From Chryseosolibacter indicum (GTDB taxonomy: Bacteria; Bacteroidota; Bacteroidia; Cytophagales; Cyclobacteriaceae), in the NCBI RefSeq assembly GCF_018598585.1, contig NZ_JAHESD010000028.1, positions 1 to 63,478 of the forward strand: a DNA stretch of 63,478 nt, given 5' to 3'. Below the pieces are notes generated by a model. That model worked only from the letters and a program-made list of their open reading frames with translations, ran no database searches and was not told the origin of the DNA. The position numbers and the translations under genes were made by a program. Of this stretch, positions 8,549-16,879 are shown one piece after another. Positions within the stretch are counted from its first letter, which is position 1. The number at the start of each line of letters is the position of its first letter.

Positions 8549-8968
8549 ATGGCAGGAAACAGAACCTTTACAATGATTAAACCTGATGCGGTTGTAGCAA
8601 ATAATGTTGGTGCAATTACAAAGCTAATTGAAGAGGCAGGATTTCGTATTGTTGCTTTAAAGAAAACACAACTTACACAAGAACTTGCTGGGCAATTTTA
8701 CGCAGTACATAAAGAGCGTCCTTTCTATAAGGATTTGTGTGCCTATATGTCTTCAGGACCTATTGTTCCTATGATCTTGGAAAAGGCCAATGCGGTTGAA
8801 GATTTTAGAAAACTTATCGGAGCAACAGATCCTAAAAAAGCTGAACCAGGTACAATTAGAAATTTATTTGCCAAATCAATTGAGGCAAATGCAATTCATG
8901 GTTCTGACAGTGATGGCAATGCGGAGATAGAAGGAAACTTCTTCTTCTCAAATTTCGAGAAATTTTAA
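8549..8968 (+). CDS. ndk: Nucleoside-diphosphate kinase
   Basis: A 139-residue enzyme that moves the gamma-phosphate between nucleoside di- and triphosphates through a phosphohistidine. TMIKPDAV near the N terminus and NAIHGSDS near residue 117, which holds the catalytic His, are diagnostic. I chose the ATG at 8549 (MAGNRTF) because an upstream in-frame start would lie inside the promoter element. It is monocistronic and converges with ruvB. Confidence 0.97.
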   Translation: MAGNRTFTMIKPDAVVANNVGAITKLIEEAGFRIVALKKTQLTQELAGQFYAVHKERPFYKDLCAYMSSGPIVPMILEKANAVEDFRKLIGATDPKKAEPGTIRNLFAKSIEANAIHGSDSDGNAEIEGNFFFSNFEKF

Positions 8969-9001
8969 TTAATTCGAGCACAGGAATTAAACATCCTGTG
9001 C

Positions 9002-10036
9002 TTATACATCAAAAAGACCACGCGATTTTGAAGCCGGAGGGACAAGCTTTAAATGTTTATATGCTCTTTCGGTAGTTTCTCTTCCACGAGAAGTGCGTTT
9101 AATATATCCCTCTTGAATTAAGAAAGGCTCATACACTTCTTCTATTGTCTCCGCTTCCTCTCCTACGGCCGTAGCTATTGTGGTTAGACCCACTGGACCA
9201 CCTTTAAATTTTTCAATGATTGTTGAAAGAATGCGATTATCCATTTCATCAAGGCCGTTCTCATCCACGTCCAGTGCTTTTAGAGCCATTTGTGCTATAG
9301 CCTTAGTTATTGTACCGTCGCCCTTTATTTGAGCAAAGTCTCGCGTCCTTCTAAGCAGATTGTTCGAAATACGTGGTGTTCCTCTGCTTCTTCGTGCTAT
9401 TTCAAAGGCAGCATCATCTACAATAGGAGTATTCAATATCGCCGCCGACCTTTTTACGATAGTTGTCAATAGCTGCGCATCGTAATATTCAAGTCGTGCA
9501 TTAATTCCAAACCTTGCCCGTAGCGGAGAAGTAAGCAGTCCTGCTCGAGTTGTAGCACCAATTAATGTAAAAGGGTTAAGACTAATTTGAACTGATCTTG
9601 CATTAGGTCCAGAATCCAACATGATATCTATTCGAAAGTCTTCCATCGCAGAGTATAAGTACTCCTCAACGATAGGATTAAGCCTATGAATTTCATCAAT
9701 AAATAAAACATCGTGAGATTCAAGATTAGTTAATAGTCCTGCGAGGTCACTTGGCTTATCCAATACCGGCCCTGATGTAATCTTTATATTTGATTCTAAT
9801 TCATTGGCAATAATGTGAGACAACGTCGTCTTGCCAAGTCCCGGGGGGCCATGCAATAAAACATGATCTAAAGGTTCACTTCTCCGTTTTGCTGCCTGAA
9901 CAAATACTTTGATATTATCCACTACCTTTTGCTGCCCTGTAAAATCACCAAAAGAAAGAGGCCGCAGAGCCTTTTCAAATTCCTTTTCGGTAGCACTTAA
10001 CCCTTCTCCATCGCCCTGCAAATAATCTTCTCTCAT
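9002..10036 (-). CDS. ruvB: Holliday junction branch migration helicase RuvB
   Basis: A 344-residue AAA+ motor that drives RuvA-bound Holliday junctions during recombination and repair. The N-terminal RuvB region [12 protein letters not shown], Walker [10 protein letters not shown] near residue 65, Walker [11 protein letters not shown], sensor 1 [10 protein letters not shown] and the C-terminal winged-helix region ([31 protein letters not shown]) are all present. Length is typical. It is transcribed away from the ZIP transporter gene. A degenerate TACTTTCG may be its -7 element. Confidence 0.98.
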   Translation of the reverse strand: MREDYLQGDGEGLSATEKEFEKALRPLSFGDFTGQQKVVDNIKVFVQAAKRRSEPLDHVLLHGPPGLGKTTLSHIIANELESNIKITSGPVLDKPSDLAGLLTNLESHDVLFIDEIHRLNPIVEEYLYSAMEDFRIDIMLDSGPNARSVQISLNPFTLIGATTRAGLLTSPLRARFGINARLEYYDAQLLTTIVKRSAAILNTPIVDDAAFEIARRSRGTPRISNNLLRRTRDFAQIKGDGTITKAIAQMALKALDVDENGLDEMDNRILSTIIEKFKGGPVGLTTIATAVGEEAETIEEVYEPFLIQEGYIKRTSRGRETTERAYKHLKLVPPASKSRGLFDV

Positions 10037-10101
10037 AATAAAACTAATCTACGAAAGTACTGATTCAATTAAATTATTAAACGAAAAGCAGTAGTTCTTT
10101 T

Positions 10102-10116
10102 TACAACATTGTTGCA
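10102..10116. promoter_or_regulatory. Candidate zinc-regulator (Zur-like) operator 1
   Basis: TACAACATTGTTGCA is an imperfect palindrome with CAAC/GTTG half-sites. It overlaps the -33 TTG (10112-10114) of the promoter for the ZIP gene. A nearly identical 15-mer occurs exactly 50 bases downstream. Zur is inferred from the target gene, and I cannot identify the regulator from this window. Confidence 0.55.
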
Positions 10117-10140
10117 TTTAAGCCAAATTCTATAAATTTG
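10112..10140 (+). promoter_or_regulatory. Promoter of the ZIP transporter gene
   Basis: TTG at 10112-10114, 18 bases, then TAAATTTG at 10133-10140, matching the Bacteroidota -33/-7 pattern. It lies between and partly under the two 15-bp palindromes. Confidence 0.65.
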
Positions 10141-10151
10141 CCGGCCCCGGA

Positions 10152-10166
10152 TACAACTTTGTTGCA
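10152..10166. promoter_or_regulatory. Candidate zinc-regulator (Zur-like) operator 2
   Basis: TACAACTTTGTTGCA differs from the upstream copy by one base. It lies 12-26 bases downstream of the -7 element, where a bound repressor would block transcription start or escape. Confidence 0.55.
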
Positions 10167-10213
10167 TAATGAGCTTTAACTCCGGATTGGAAATTAAGAC
10201 ACAAAATTAATTC

Positions 10214-10999
10214 ATGACTACTAAACTGTTGGTGCTTTTTTTTGCGCCATTGCTATCCGGTTTGCTCATATTTCTTGTTCCGAAAGGGAAAAGCACAAAT
10301 TTCAAGTTGCTTTTAGTATTTGCAGGTTCATATCTTTTTGCAATTACCGTTATTCATATTTTACCTGAGTTATATAGAAATTCGAGTGCCTTGGAGTTCA
10401 TAGGCATTTTTGTGCTAGCTGGCTTCTTTCTTCAGCAACTTCTTGAATATTTTACTTCAGGTATAGAACACGGTCATTTGCATGCAGCCCATATACATCA
10501 ACCGCATGACATAGTAGATGACAGGCATTCGCACACACATTCACAAGAGCCCGTATCTGCCCTTGTTCTACTGTTAGCATTATGTATTCACGCTTTTTTA
10601 GAAGGAAGTATGCTCGCCCAGCCTGCTTCCCATGACCACGCCGGTTATGATTTTAACGCAATATTATTAGGTATTGCTTTACATAGAGCACCGGCTGCTT
10701 TTGCTTTAATGACGGTTTTAACTTACTCTTTAGGCACTAAAAGAAAAGCACTGCCATATCTGTTTATTTTCTCTATAGCTGCTCCAATGGGCTTGCTAAT
10801 CAGCAGCTATTTAAGCGATAATAACATTTTGTCGGCTTCTGCCCTTGTTTATTTATATGCATTAGTCTCAGGCAACTTTCTTCACATTTCAACGACCATA
10901 GTGTTTGAAAGCAGCCCGGAACACCGGTTTAATGTTCGAAAGTTAACAGTGGCAATCTTCGGAGCATTGGTTGCAATAGGAGTAGAAATCATACTGTAA
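10214..10999 (+). CDS. ZIP-family divalent metal transporter
   Basis: A 261-residue inner-membrane protein with about eight helices. The two ZIP signature helices are clear: IHAFLEGSML (about residue 131) and LHRAPAAFALMT (about residue 158), which correspond to the HxxxEG and HxxPxxxA metal-binding motifs. Between helices 3 and 4 is a long His-rich cytoplasmic loop (about 94-117, with HGHLHAAHIHQPH and HSHTHS), typical of zinc carriers. It probably imports Zn2+. The promoter is bracketed by two matching palindromes, consistent with repression when zinc is plentiful. It converges with a methyltransferase gene. Confidence 0.9.
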   Translation: MTTKLLVLFFAPLLSGLLIFLVPKGKSTNFKLLLVFAGSYLFAITVIHILPELYRNSSALEFIGIFVLAGFFLQQLLEYFTSGIEHGHLHAAHIHQPHDIVDDRHSHTHSQEPVSALVLLLALCIHAFLEGSMLAQPASHDHAGYDFNAILLGIALHRAPAAFALMTVLTYSLGTKRKALPYLFIFSIAAPMGLLISSYLSDNNILSASALVYLYALVSGNFLHISTTIVFESSPEHRFNVRKLTVAIFGALVAIGVEIIL

Positions 11000-11014
11000 T
11001 TAAAACCAATGACG

Positions 11015-11815
11015 TCAACTAACCTTAAGCTGCAGGTCTATTACAAAATAATCGGATACTCCTGAAAGGAATGAAAGGTTAGCCGTCCTCTCAATTTTGT
11101 TGAGCTTAAATAATAATTTCTTCCTTAATGAAAAGAACTCTTCAAGAAGAGATGAAGGAAGGGCAATCCCAATGGGTCTTACCGCTCGTGGAGTAAAATA
11201 CTTTTTAGACAAGCCTTTAATTTGGGATGGACTATAATACCATGTTTTAAAATCTGGTTCTTCGAAATCAGAATCTGTTCTGGTTGATAATAGTCTTCTA
11301 AATGCCTTTTTAAATTGTAGTCGCAGTCCGAAGAACATGGTTTCCCAAATGCAAATCCTGGGCATCACCACCGCAATAAAGCGACCTCCTGGATTTAAAA
11401 TTGAAGGTATTTTTTGAATAAGCGTTTTTAAGGATGTTGGATTAATACAATTCAACCCACCGAAATTTGAAAAAATAAGATCAAATTTTTTATCAAACAG
11501 CGTCTCATCTAATGTTTCAAGATCAAGATAACGGGCACTGATACTGTGCTGCATGGAGAATTGTTCTGCTTTCTTATCAGTTAATTTTAGCGTTTCGCAC
11601 CCTATATCTGTTGCTACTATATTAAACCCTCGTTCTCCAAATAAAACGGCATCCTCACCTGACCCAAAGTTTAGTTCAAGCATTTCAAAGCCACTTAATT
11701 CAGGTATAATCTCCTCAACATAGTGCCATAGACGTTTACGTTGAAGTTGGTTAATCGCACCATTGGAAAATGCGGAATTATAAGCTGATGCTATATGGTC
11801 AAAAGGAACACCCAT
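11015..11815 (-). CDS. Class I SAM-dependent methyltransferase
   Basis: A 266-residue soluble protein with the Rossmann SAM-binding signature MLELNFGSGEDAV near residue 47, an acidic residue ending strand 2 (IVATDIG), and FDLIFSNFGGLNC at the motif IV position. The C-terminal half, rich in basic and aromatic residues, may contact the substrate. The substrate is not evident. I chose the ATG at 11815 (MGVPFDHIA) over an upstream TTG. Similar proteins accompany glycan or lipid biosynthesis, but nothing next to this gene supports a specific pathway. Confidence 0.82.
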   Translation of the reverse strand: MGVPFDHIASAYNSAFSNGAINQLQRKRLWHYVEEIIPELSGFEMLELNFGSGEDAVLFGERGFNIVATDIGCETLKLTDKKAEQFSMQHSISARYLDLETLDETLFDKKFDLIFSNFGGLNCINPTSLKTLIQKIPSILNPGGRFIAVVMPRICIWETMFFGLRLQFKKAFRRLLSTRTDSDFEEPDFKTWYYSPSQIKGLSKKYFTPRAVRPIGIALPSSLLEEFFSLRKKLLFKLNKIERTANLSFLSGVSDYFVIDLQLKVS

Positions 11816-12153
11816 AACTATCAATAATAAAAATGAAATTAAGCTTAGATTTTAGCGGCGCCCTGCTAACCTAACACCGCACAACAAGTAAATGTTGTTA
11901 GGAAGATAGCAAAATGTTGACATATTTCAGATTCGAATCCTATAAAAGGATTAACCTTTCTTTAATTGGACTATTCCTTTTTCTAGTAATCAGTTAAAAT
12001 AGACTTTAGTCCTCAGTCATTATAATTACGTCAGTCGTCCGCAGGGCAACTATTATTGTTATTGTGTACGAACACACTTTAAAAATCTATTTGATTTTCT
12101 CAAAAAACGATTCAACTTTAACACACTTGTTTACAATTTCAAGACGCATTACC
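11816..12153. other. Divergent intergenic region before acs
   Basis: I see no RNA gene or protein gene here. AT-rich sequence presumably holds the acs promoter, but no good TAnnTTTG match is visible. A tRNA T-arm-like string near 11932 is isolated. Confidence 0.5.
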
Positions 12154-14046
12154 ATGAGCCTTATCCAAACATTTAATGACTATCAACAACAGTATAAGCA
12201 TAGCATAGAACACCCAGAAGAATTTTGGGCATCTATCGCTGAGCAGTTTCAATGGAGAAAAAAATGGAATAAAGTTTTGGAGTGGGATTTCTATAAACCA
12301 GAAGTTAAGTGGTTTACAGGAGGAAAGTTAAATGTTACTGAAAACTGCATTGATAGACACTTAAGTACACGAGCCAATCAAACCGCCATTATTTGGGAAC
12401 CAAACAACCCAAAGAACGAAGCAAGGAAGATTTCTTACCAGGAATTACACAGAGAAGTTTGCAGAACTGCTAACATGCTTAAAGCGCAGGGCGTAAAGAA
12501 GGGCGATAGAGTATGCATTTATTTGCCTATGATTCCAGAGTTAGCATTTACAGTGCTGGCTTGTGCCCGAATTGGGGCAGTACATTCTGTTGTCTTTGCG
12601 GGTTTTTCAGCTAAATCTTTGATAGATCGGATAACAGATGCAGGTTGTGAAATTGTTGTCACTGCTGATGGAGGATACCGGGGTGAAAAGACAATTAACT
12701 TAAAAGGTATTATTGATGAAGCGCTGGAAAAATGCCCGAATGTAAGTCGGGTAATTGTTTTCGAACATACAAAGACTAATCCGCCAATGAAAGCAGGGCG
12801 AGATTTGCCTTGGAAAGAAGAGATTGAGAAAGTAAATGCGGAATGCGCAGCAGAGGAGATGGATGCCGAGGATATGTTATTCATTCTGTATACCTCAGGG
12901 TCTACCGGTAAACCAAAAGGCATGGTACATACATGCGGCGGCTATATGGTTTATACAGCTTACACTTTTAAAACTGCTTTCCAATATAAAGAGGGCCAGG
13001 TTTATTGGTGCACAGCTGACGTTGGATGGATAACAGGTCACTCATATATTATTTACGGACCTTTATCTGTAGGAGCTACCACTGTAATGTTTGAAGGCGT
13101 ACCATCCTGGCCAGATTGGGGAAGATTTTGGCAGGTAATAGAAAGGCATAGAGTAAATATTTTTTATACAGCACCAACTGCTATCAGATCACTGCAACAA
13201 GCTCCATCACATTTTGTTGAGAAGCATGACCTCTCTTCATTAAAGGTTTTAGGTTCGGTAGGAGAGCCAATAAATGAAGAAGCATGGCATTGGTACGATA
13301 AAAATATTGGAAAAGGGAAATGCCCTATTATAGATACATGGTGGCAAACTGAGACTGGTGGATTTATGATCACTCCAATTGCAAATGTTACTCCTCTCAA
13401 ACCTGCACATGCTACACTTCCTTTGCCTGGTATACAACCAGCAATTATGAACGAAGGTGGATTGGAAATTCAGGGCAATAACGTTGAAGGAAGATTAACG
13501 ATCAAGTTTCCCTGGCCGTCTATGGCACGCACCATTTACGGAGACCATCAACGGTTTAAGGAGACTTATTTCTCGTCATTCCCAGGGAAGTATTTTACAG
13601 GAGACGGCTGCAAGCGGGATCAGGATGGTTACTACAGGATTACCGGCAGAGTAGACGATATTATTATTGTTTCCGGACATAATCTCGGGACTGCCGAGAT
13701 TGAAAGTGCGATTGACGAACATACTTCCGTATGCGAGACGGCGGTGGTAGGCTTCCCTCACGACATCAAAGGCCAGGGTATTTATGCTTTTGTAACTTGC
13801 TACGACCAGCCTACGGATGTAGAAAAATTAAGAGCTGAGATTAAAGAAACAGTGTCCAAAATTATAGGCCCTATTGCCAAGCCCGATAAAATTCAGTTTG
13901 TAAGTGGACTTCCTAAAACAAGGTCAGGAAAAATTATGCGCAGAATTTTGAGAAAGGTTGCTGAAGGTGATACCTCCAATCTAGGTGATACATCGACGTT
14001 GCTTGATCCGGCAGTAGTCGATGAGATTAAAGCAGGTGCTTTATAA
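12154..14046 (+). CDS. acs: Acetyl-CoA synthetase (AMP-forming)
   Basis: A 630-residue enzyme that activates acetate to acetyl-CoA through an acetyl-adenylate. The ANL core motif YTSGSTGKPKGMVH, the region WWQTETGGFMITP, the hinge YRITGRVDDIIIVSGHNLGTAE and the C-terminal TRSGKIMRRILR are intact. The Lys in the last motif is the catalytic lysine, often controlled by acetylation in this family. I chose the ATG at 12154 (MSLIQTFNDY) because it aligns with the family N terminus, while an upstream GTG would add 30 unlikely residues. It appears monocistronic. Confidence 0.97.
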   Translation: MSLIQTFNDYQQQYKHSIEHPEEFWASIAEQFQWRKKWNKVLEWDFYKPEVKWFTGGKLNVTENCIDRHLSTRANQTAIIWEPNNPKNEARKISYQELHREVCRTANMLKAQGVKKGDRVCIYLPMIPELAFTVLACARIGAVHSVVFAGFSAKSLIDRITDAGCEIVVTADGGYRGEKTINLKGIIDEALEKCPNVSRVIVFEHTKTNPPMKAGRDLPWKEEIEKVNAECAAEEMDAEDMLFILYTSGSTGKPKGMVHTCGGYMVYTAYTFKTAFQYKEGQVYWCTADVGWITGHSYIIYGPLSVGATTVMFEGVPSWPDWGRFWQVIERHRVNIFYTAPTAIRSLQQAPSHFVEKHDLSSLKVLGSVGEPINEEAWHWYDKNIGKGKCPIIDTWWQTETGGFMITPIANVTPLKPAHATLPLPGIQPAIMNEGGLEIQGNNVEGRLTIKFPWPSMARTIYGDHQRFKETYFSSFPGKYFTGDGCKRDQDGYYRITGRVDDIIIVSGHNLGTAEIESAIDEHTSVCETAVVGFPHDIKGQGIYAFVTCYDQPTDVEKLRAEIKETVSKIIGPIAKPDKIQFVSGLPKTRSGKIMRRILRKVAEGDTSNLGDTSTLLDPAVVDEIKAGAL

Positions 14047-14127
14047 TTTCACGATTAATTAGCAAAACAGAAGAGTAGTAGTATTCCAATTCAATAAAGT
14101 TTTTCTCCTTATATCTTACATTTGCCC

Positions 14128-14156
14128 TTTGGCACAGGGCCGAGCTATTACTTTTG
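14128..14156 (+). promoter_or_regulatory. Promoter of the SGNH-SGNH-MBOAT operon
   Basis: TTTG at 14128-14131, 17 bases, TACTTTTG at 14149-14156. A second possible -7, TACATTTG, lies at 14117-14124. The leader would be about 70 bases. Confidence 0.6.
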
Positions 14157-14229
14157 TAAAATTATTTAAAAGTCATTATTGTCGCTTTGTATTTAATGAA
14201 GTTGCAGTAGCAATTTCATTTTTGTTTAA

Positions 14230-15600
14230 ATGAGTAAGAAACAAATCCACCAATCCTTTCAATTATGCATGATGCTCATAGGAGCATTGCTGTTTCTTTA
14301 CATCATTCCCGAGTTTTCAGTTGGGCCGCTTCAATTTAAAAAAGTCGATCTCTTATCAGATATCAAAACCTACCAAAAGGATAACTTTTATAAGGCCATT
14401 CAGGATTCAATTAAGGTAAAGCAGGATTCAGTTGTAAAGCTGGTAGAAGAACATTGTAAGCCTGGTATTACCTGTATTGAAGATTACAGTGGTGACTCAA
14501 CCGCATTAAAAGCTTTTTTCAGAGCTTTAAGCGAAACCAAAAAAACGAAGAAGAAACTTCGCATTGCCTTTTATGGGGATTCATTTATTGAAGGAGATGT
14601 GTTTTGCGGCAGCTTTCGCGATACTCTGCAAACCTTATTTGGTGGGCGTGGAGTTGGCTATGTCCCGATTACTTCAACAGTTACTGGTTTTCGAAATACA
14701 ATAAAGCATGCTTTTGATAACTGGCAAACTGCTTCACTTATCTCACGCAGAGATTCTACCTTGGAAATAGGACCGAGCGGTTACTGTTTCGTACCACAGA
14801 ATGGAAACTGGGTGGAGTATAAGGTTTCAAAGCAACGGTACTTACGGGAGTTTAATACAATCAAGCTTTTTTATCGTAATTTCGATGAAGCTGCTGTGCA
14901 GTATACTATTGATAGGGATACCACCCTTCATATCGCTGAGTTAAAGAACTCGGCAACTTTGCAAGAGTGGACGCATGTAGGGAAGAATATAAAATCAATA
15001 AAGTTTGAATTTTATCCCCATGATAGTTTAAGGCTTTATGGCGCTGCCTTTGAAGGACAGGATGGGATTTACGTTGATAATTTCTCGCTTCGTGGTAATT
15101 CAGGAATAAGCCTTAAAGGCATGAGTGATAGGATCCTTACAAGCTTTAGTAAATATCGCGATTATAAACTCGTAATACTTCAGTTTGGCCTAAACGGGGT
15201 AATTGAAGATACATTGAATTACAGAGCCTATACGAAGAGGATGGTGGAGGTTGTTAACAAGTTGAAGAGAGCATATCCAAAAAGCAGCTTTTTGTTATTG
15301 AGTGTAAGCGATAGAAGCAGTAATAAAACGGGCCGCTTTCAGACAATGAATGCTATACCTGCAATGAGAAATGCGCAACGTGAAATTGCGCAGAGAACAA
15401 AGATTGCGTTCTGGGACATGTATGAAGCCATGGGAGGAGAAAATAGTATGGTAAAGTTTGCTCAATCACGTCCCCCGCTCGCTGCAAAAGACTATACGCA
15501 TCTCACTTTTAAAGGTGGAAAGAAACTGGCAAGTGAACTTGTTAAGAGTTTGTTGTATGCTGATGAGAAGTATGAAACGCGGAGAAAGAGGAAAAAATAA
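14230..15600 (+). CDS. SGNH-family esterase/acetyltransferase-like protein 1
   Basis: A 456-residue protein with one N-terminal membrane helix (about 10-30) and an extracytoplasmic SGNH domain. Block I is AFYGDSFIEGD (about residue 115, nucleophile Ser), LQFGLNG serves as block III, and DYTHLTFKGG near residue 420 gives the catalytic Asp and His. SGNH proteins of this build, next to a membrane-bound O-acyltransferase, usually transfer or remove acetyl groups on polysaccharides, as AlgX and AlgJ do in alginate acetylation. The operon with a second SGNH protein and an MBOAT protein supports such a role. The acceptor polymer is unknown. Confidence 0.85.
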   Translation: MSKKQIHQSFQLCMMLIGALLFLYIIPEFSVGPLQFKKVDLLSDIKTYQKDNFYKAIQDSIKVKQDSVVKLVEEHCKPGITCIEDYSGDSTALKAFFRALSETKKTKKKLRIAFYGDSFIEGDVFCGSFRDTLQTLFGGRGVGYVPITSTVTGFRNTIKHAFDNWQTASLISRRDSTLEIGPSGYCFVPQNGNWVEYKVSKQRYLREFNTIKLFYRNFDEAAVQYTIDRDTTLHIAELKNSATLQEWTHVGKNIKSIKFEFYPHDSLRLYGAAFEGQDGIYVDNFSLRGNSGISLKGMSDRILTSFSKYRDYKLVILQFGLNGVIEDTLNYRAYTKRMVEVVNKLKRAYPKSSFLLLSVSDRSSNKTGRFQTMNAIPAMRNAQREIAQRTKIAFWDMYEAMGGENSMVKFAQSRPPLAAKDYTHLTFKGGKKLASELVKSLLYADEKYETRRKRKK

Positions 15601-15643
15601 AATTGGAACAAACTCTGGTAGAAGAATACGAGTCGCTCGTACG

Positions 15644-16879
15644 ATGCACCTCTCGTTTACAATAGTACTATTGCTAATCAGTGCCTCGTTGACCTGTGCA
15701 CAGCACCTTATTGAGTTTACATATAAGTCGTATGGGTTAGAAAAGGAGGATGACAACGTAATTCATAACGCAGCTTATTTAGAAGATTTTTTTGAAGACC
15801 TGTACAATCAAAAAATATCAGGAAACAGAAAGATCAGTATTATACACATTGGGGACTCACATATTCAGGCAGATTTTCTTACTACTATCGTTAGACGAAA
15901 CTTTCAGAAAAATTTTGGGAATGCAGGAAGAGGATTGGTAGTTCCTGCTCGGGTAGCAGGAACAAACGAACCATTTAATATTATATCAAGGTCTAATACC
16001 AAATGGGATTCAAAAAGAATTACACAGCTTGATCAACCCTTGCCTATTGGTGTAGGAGGAATAACAATTGAAACTGGTCTTCCTAAGTCGAAGTTAGAAG
16101 TATACATGAATGACCTATGGCTCGACTATTCATTTAAAACCCTAACGTTATTTTTCAAGAAGGACTACAATAGTTTCGACTTCTCCATAAGAGACACTGC
16201 TAACCATGTAATTGGTTTTATTAATTCATTTCGGTCCGAACCGTTCGTGAATCATTCACAGGTAATTCTTACGGATACCGTTAGTGGAGTTATCATTGAA
16301 ACTTACCAGTCTAATCCATCACAGAATCATGCTACTATATTTGGAATTAATTTAGAAAACGGGAAAAATGGTGTGTTATATCATGCAATAGGAGTAAATG
16401 GAGCAAAATATAGTCATTACAATGCAGCGCCCTATTTCAGCAAGCAAACTTCTGCTCTCGAACCTCAGGTATTCATAATCTCTCTGGGAACCAATGAGTC
16501 GATGGATTATCCTTACCTAGATAAAAACTTTTTACAGCACATTGATAAGTTAATCTCTTCGCTTCGGTCAGCGAATCCTTCTGCCAAATTTATATTAGTA
16601 ACGCCGCCCGATGCTTTCAGGCAAAAGATTAAGCCTAACCCCGGCATTGGGTTAATCAGGGAGCAGATTATAACCTACGCGGTGGAAAACGGCTTGGCTT
16701 TTTATGATATGTACAAAGCGTTAGGAGGAAGTAACGCCGCAGCAATATGGCGAAGGGCAGGTTTACTTCGGGCAGATGGTGTACATTTTACAAAGGAAGG
16801 ATATGAGTACCAGGGAAATTTATTTTTTAACGCATTAATGAAGAGCTATAATCAATATGTTCCACTTCGACATCCATAA
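15644..16879 (+). CDS. SGNH-family esterase/acetyltransferase-like protein 2
   Basis: A 411-residue exported protein. The ATG at 15644 gives a clean signal peptide (LSFTIVLLLISASLTCAQ). Upstream in-frame starts would overlap the previous gene and spoil it. SGNH blocks: IIHIGDSHIQAD (Ser, about residue 67), SLGTNESMDYP (block III) and DGVHFTKEGYEYQG (catalytic Asp and His). It differs clearly from the first SGNH protein, so the pair may act in sequence or on different positions. Its end overlaps the start of the MBOAT gene by 23 bases, which indicates coupled expression. Confidence 0.87.
   Translation: MHLSFTIVLLLISASLTCAQHLIEFTYKSYGLEKEDDNVIHNAAYLEDFFEDLYNQKISGNRKISIIHIGDSHIQADFLTTIVRRNFQKNFGNAGRGLVVPARVAGTNEPFNIISRSNTKWDSKRITQLDQPLPIGVGGITIETGLPKSKLEVYMNDLWLDYSFKTLTLFFKKDYNSFDFSIRDTANHVIGFINSFRSEPFVNHSQVILTDTVSGVIIETYQSNPSQNHATIFGINLENGKNGVLYHAIGVNGAKYSHYNAAPYFSKQTSALEPQVFIISLGTNESMDYPYLDKNFLQHIDKLISSLRSANPSAKFILVTPPDAFRQKIKPNPGIGLIREQIITYAVENGLAFYDMYKALGGSNAAAIWRRAGLLRADGVHFTKEGYEYQGNLFFNALMKSYNQYVPLRHP

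Noticed and set aside
11930-11945. Possible tRNA T-arm (ATTCGAATCC)
   Set aside because: No acceptor stem, anticodon arm or CCA end can be folded around it.
12519-12923. Minus-strand open frame of 134 codons inside acs
   Set aside because: It lies wholly within a well-supported gene on the other strand and its product has no recognisable features.
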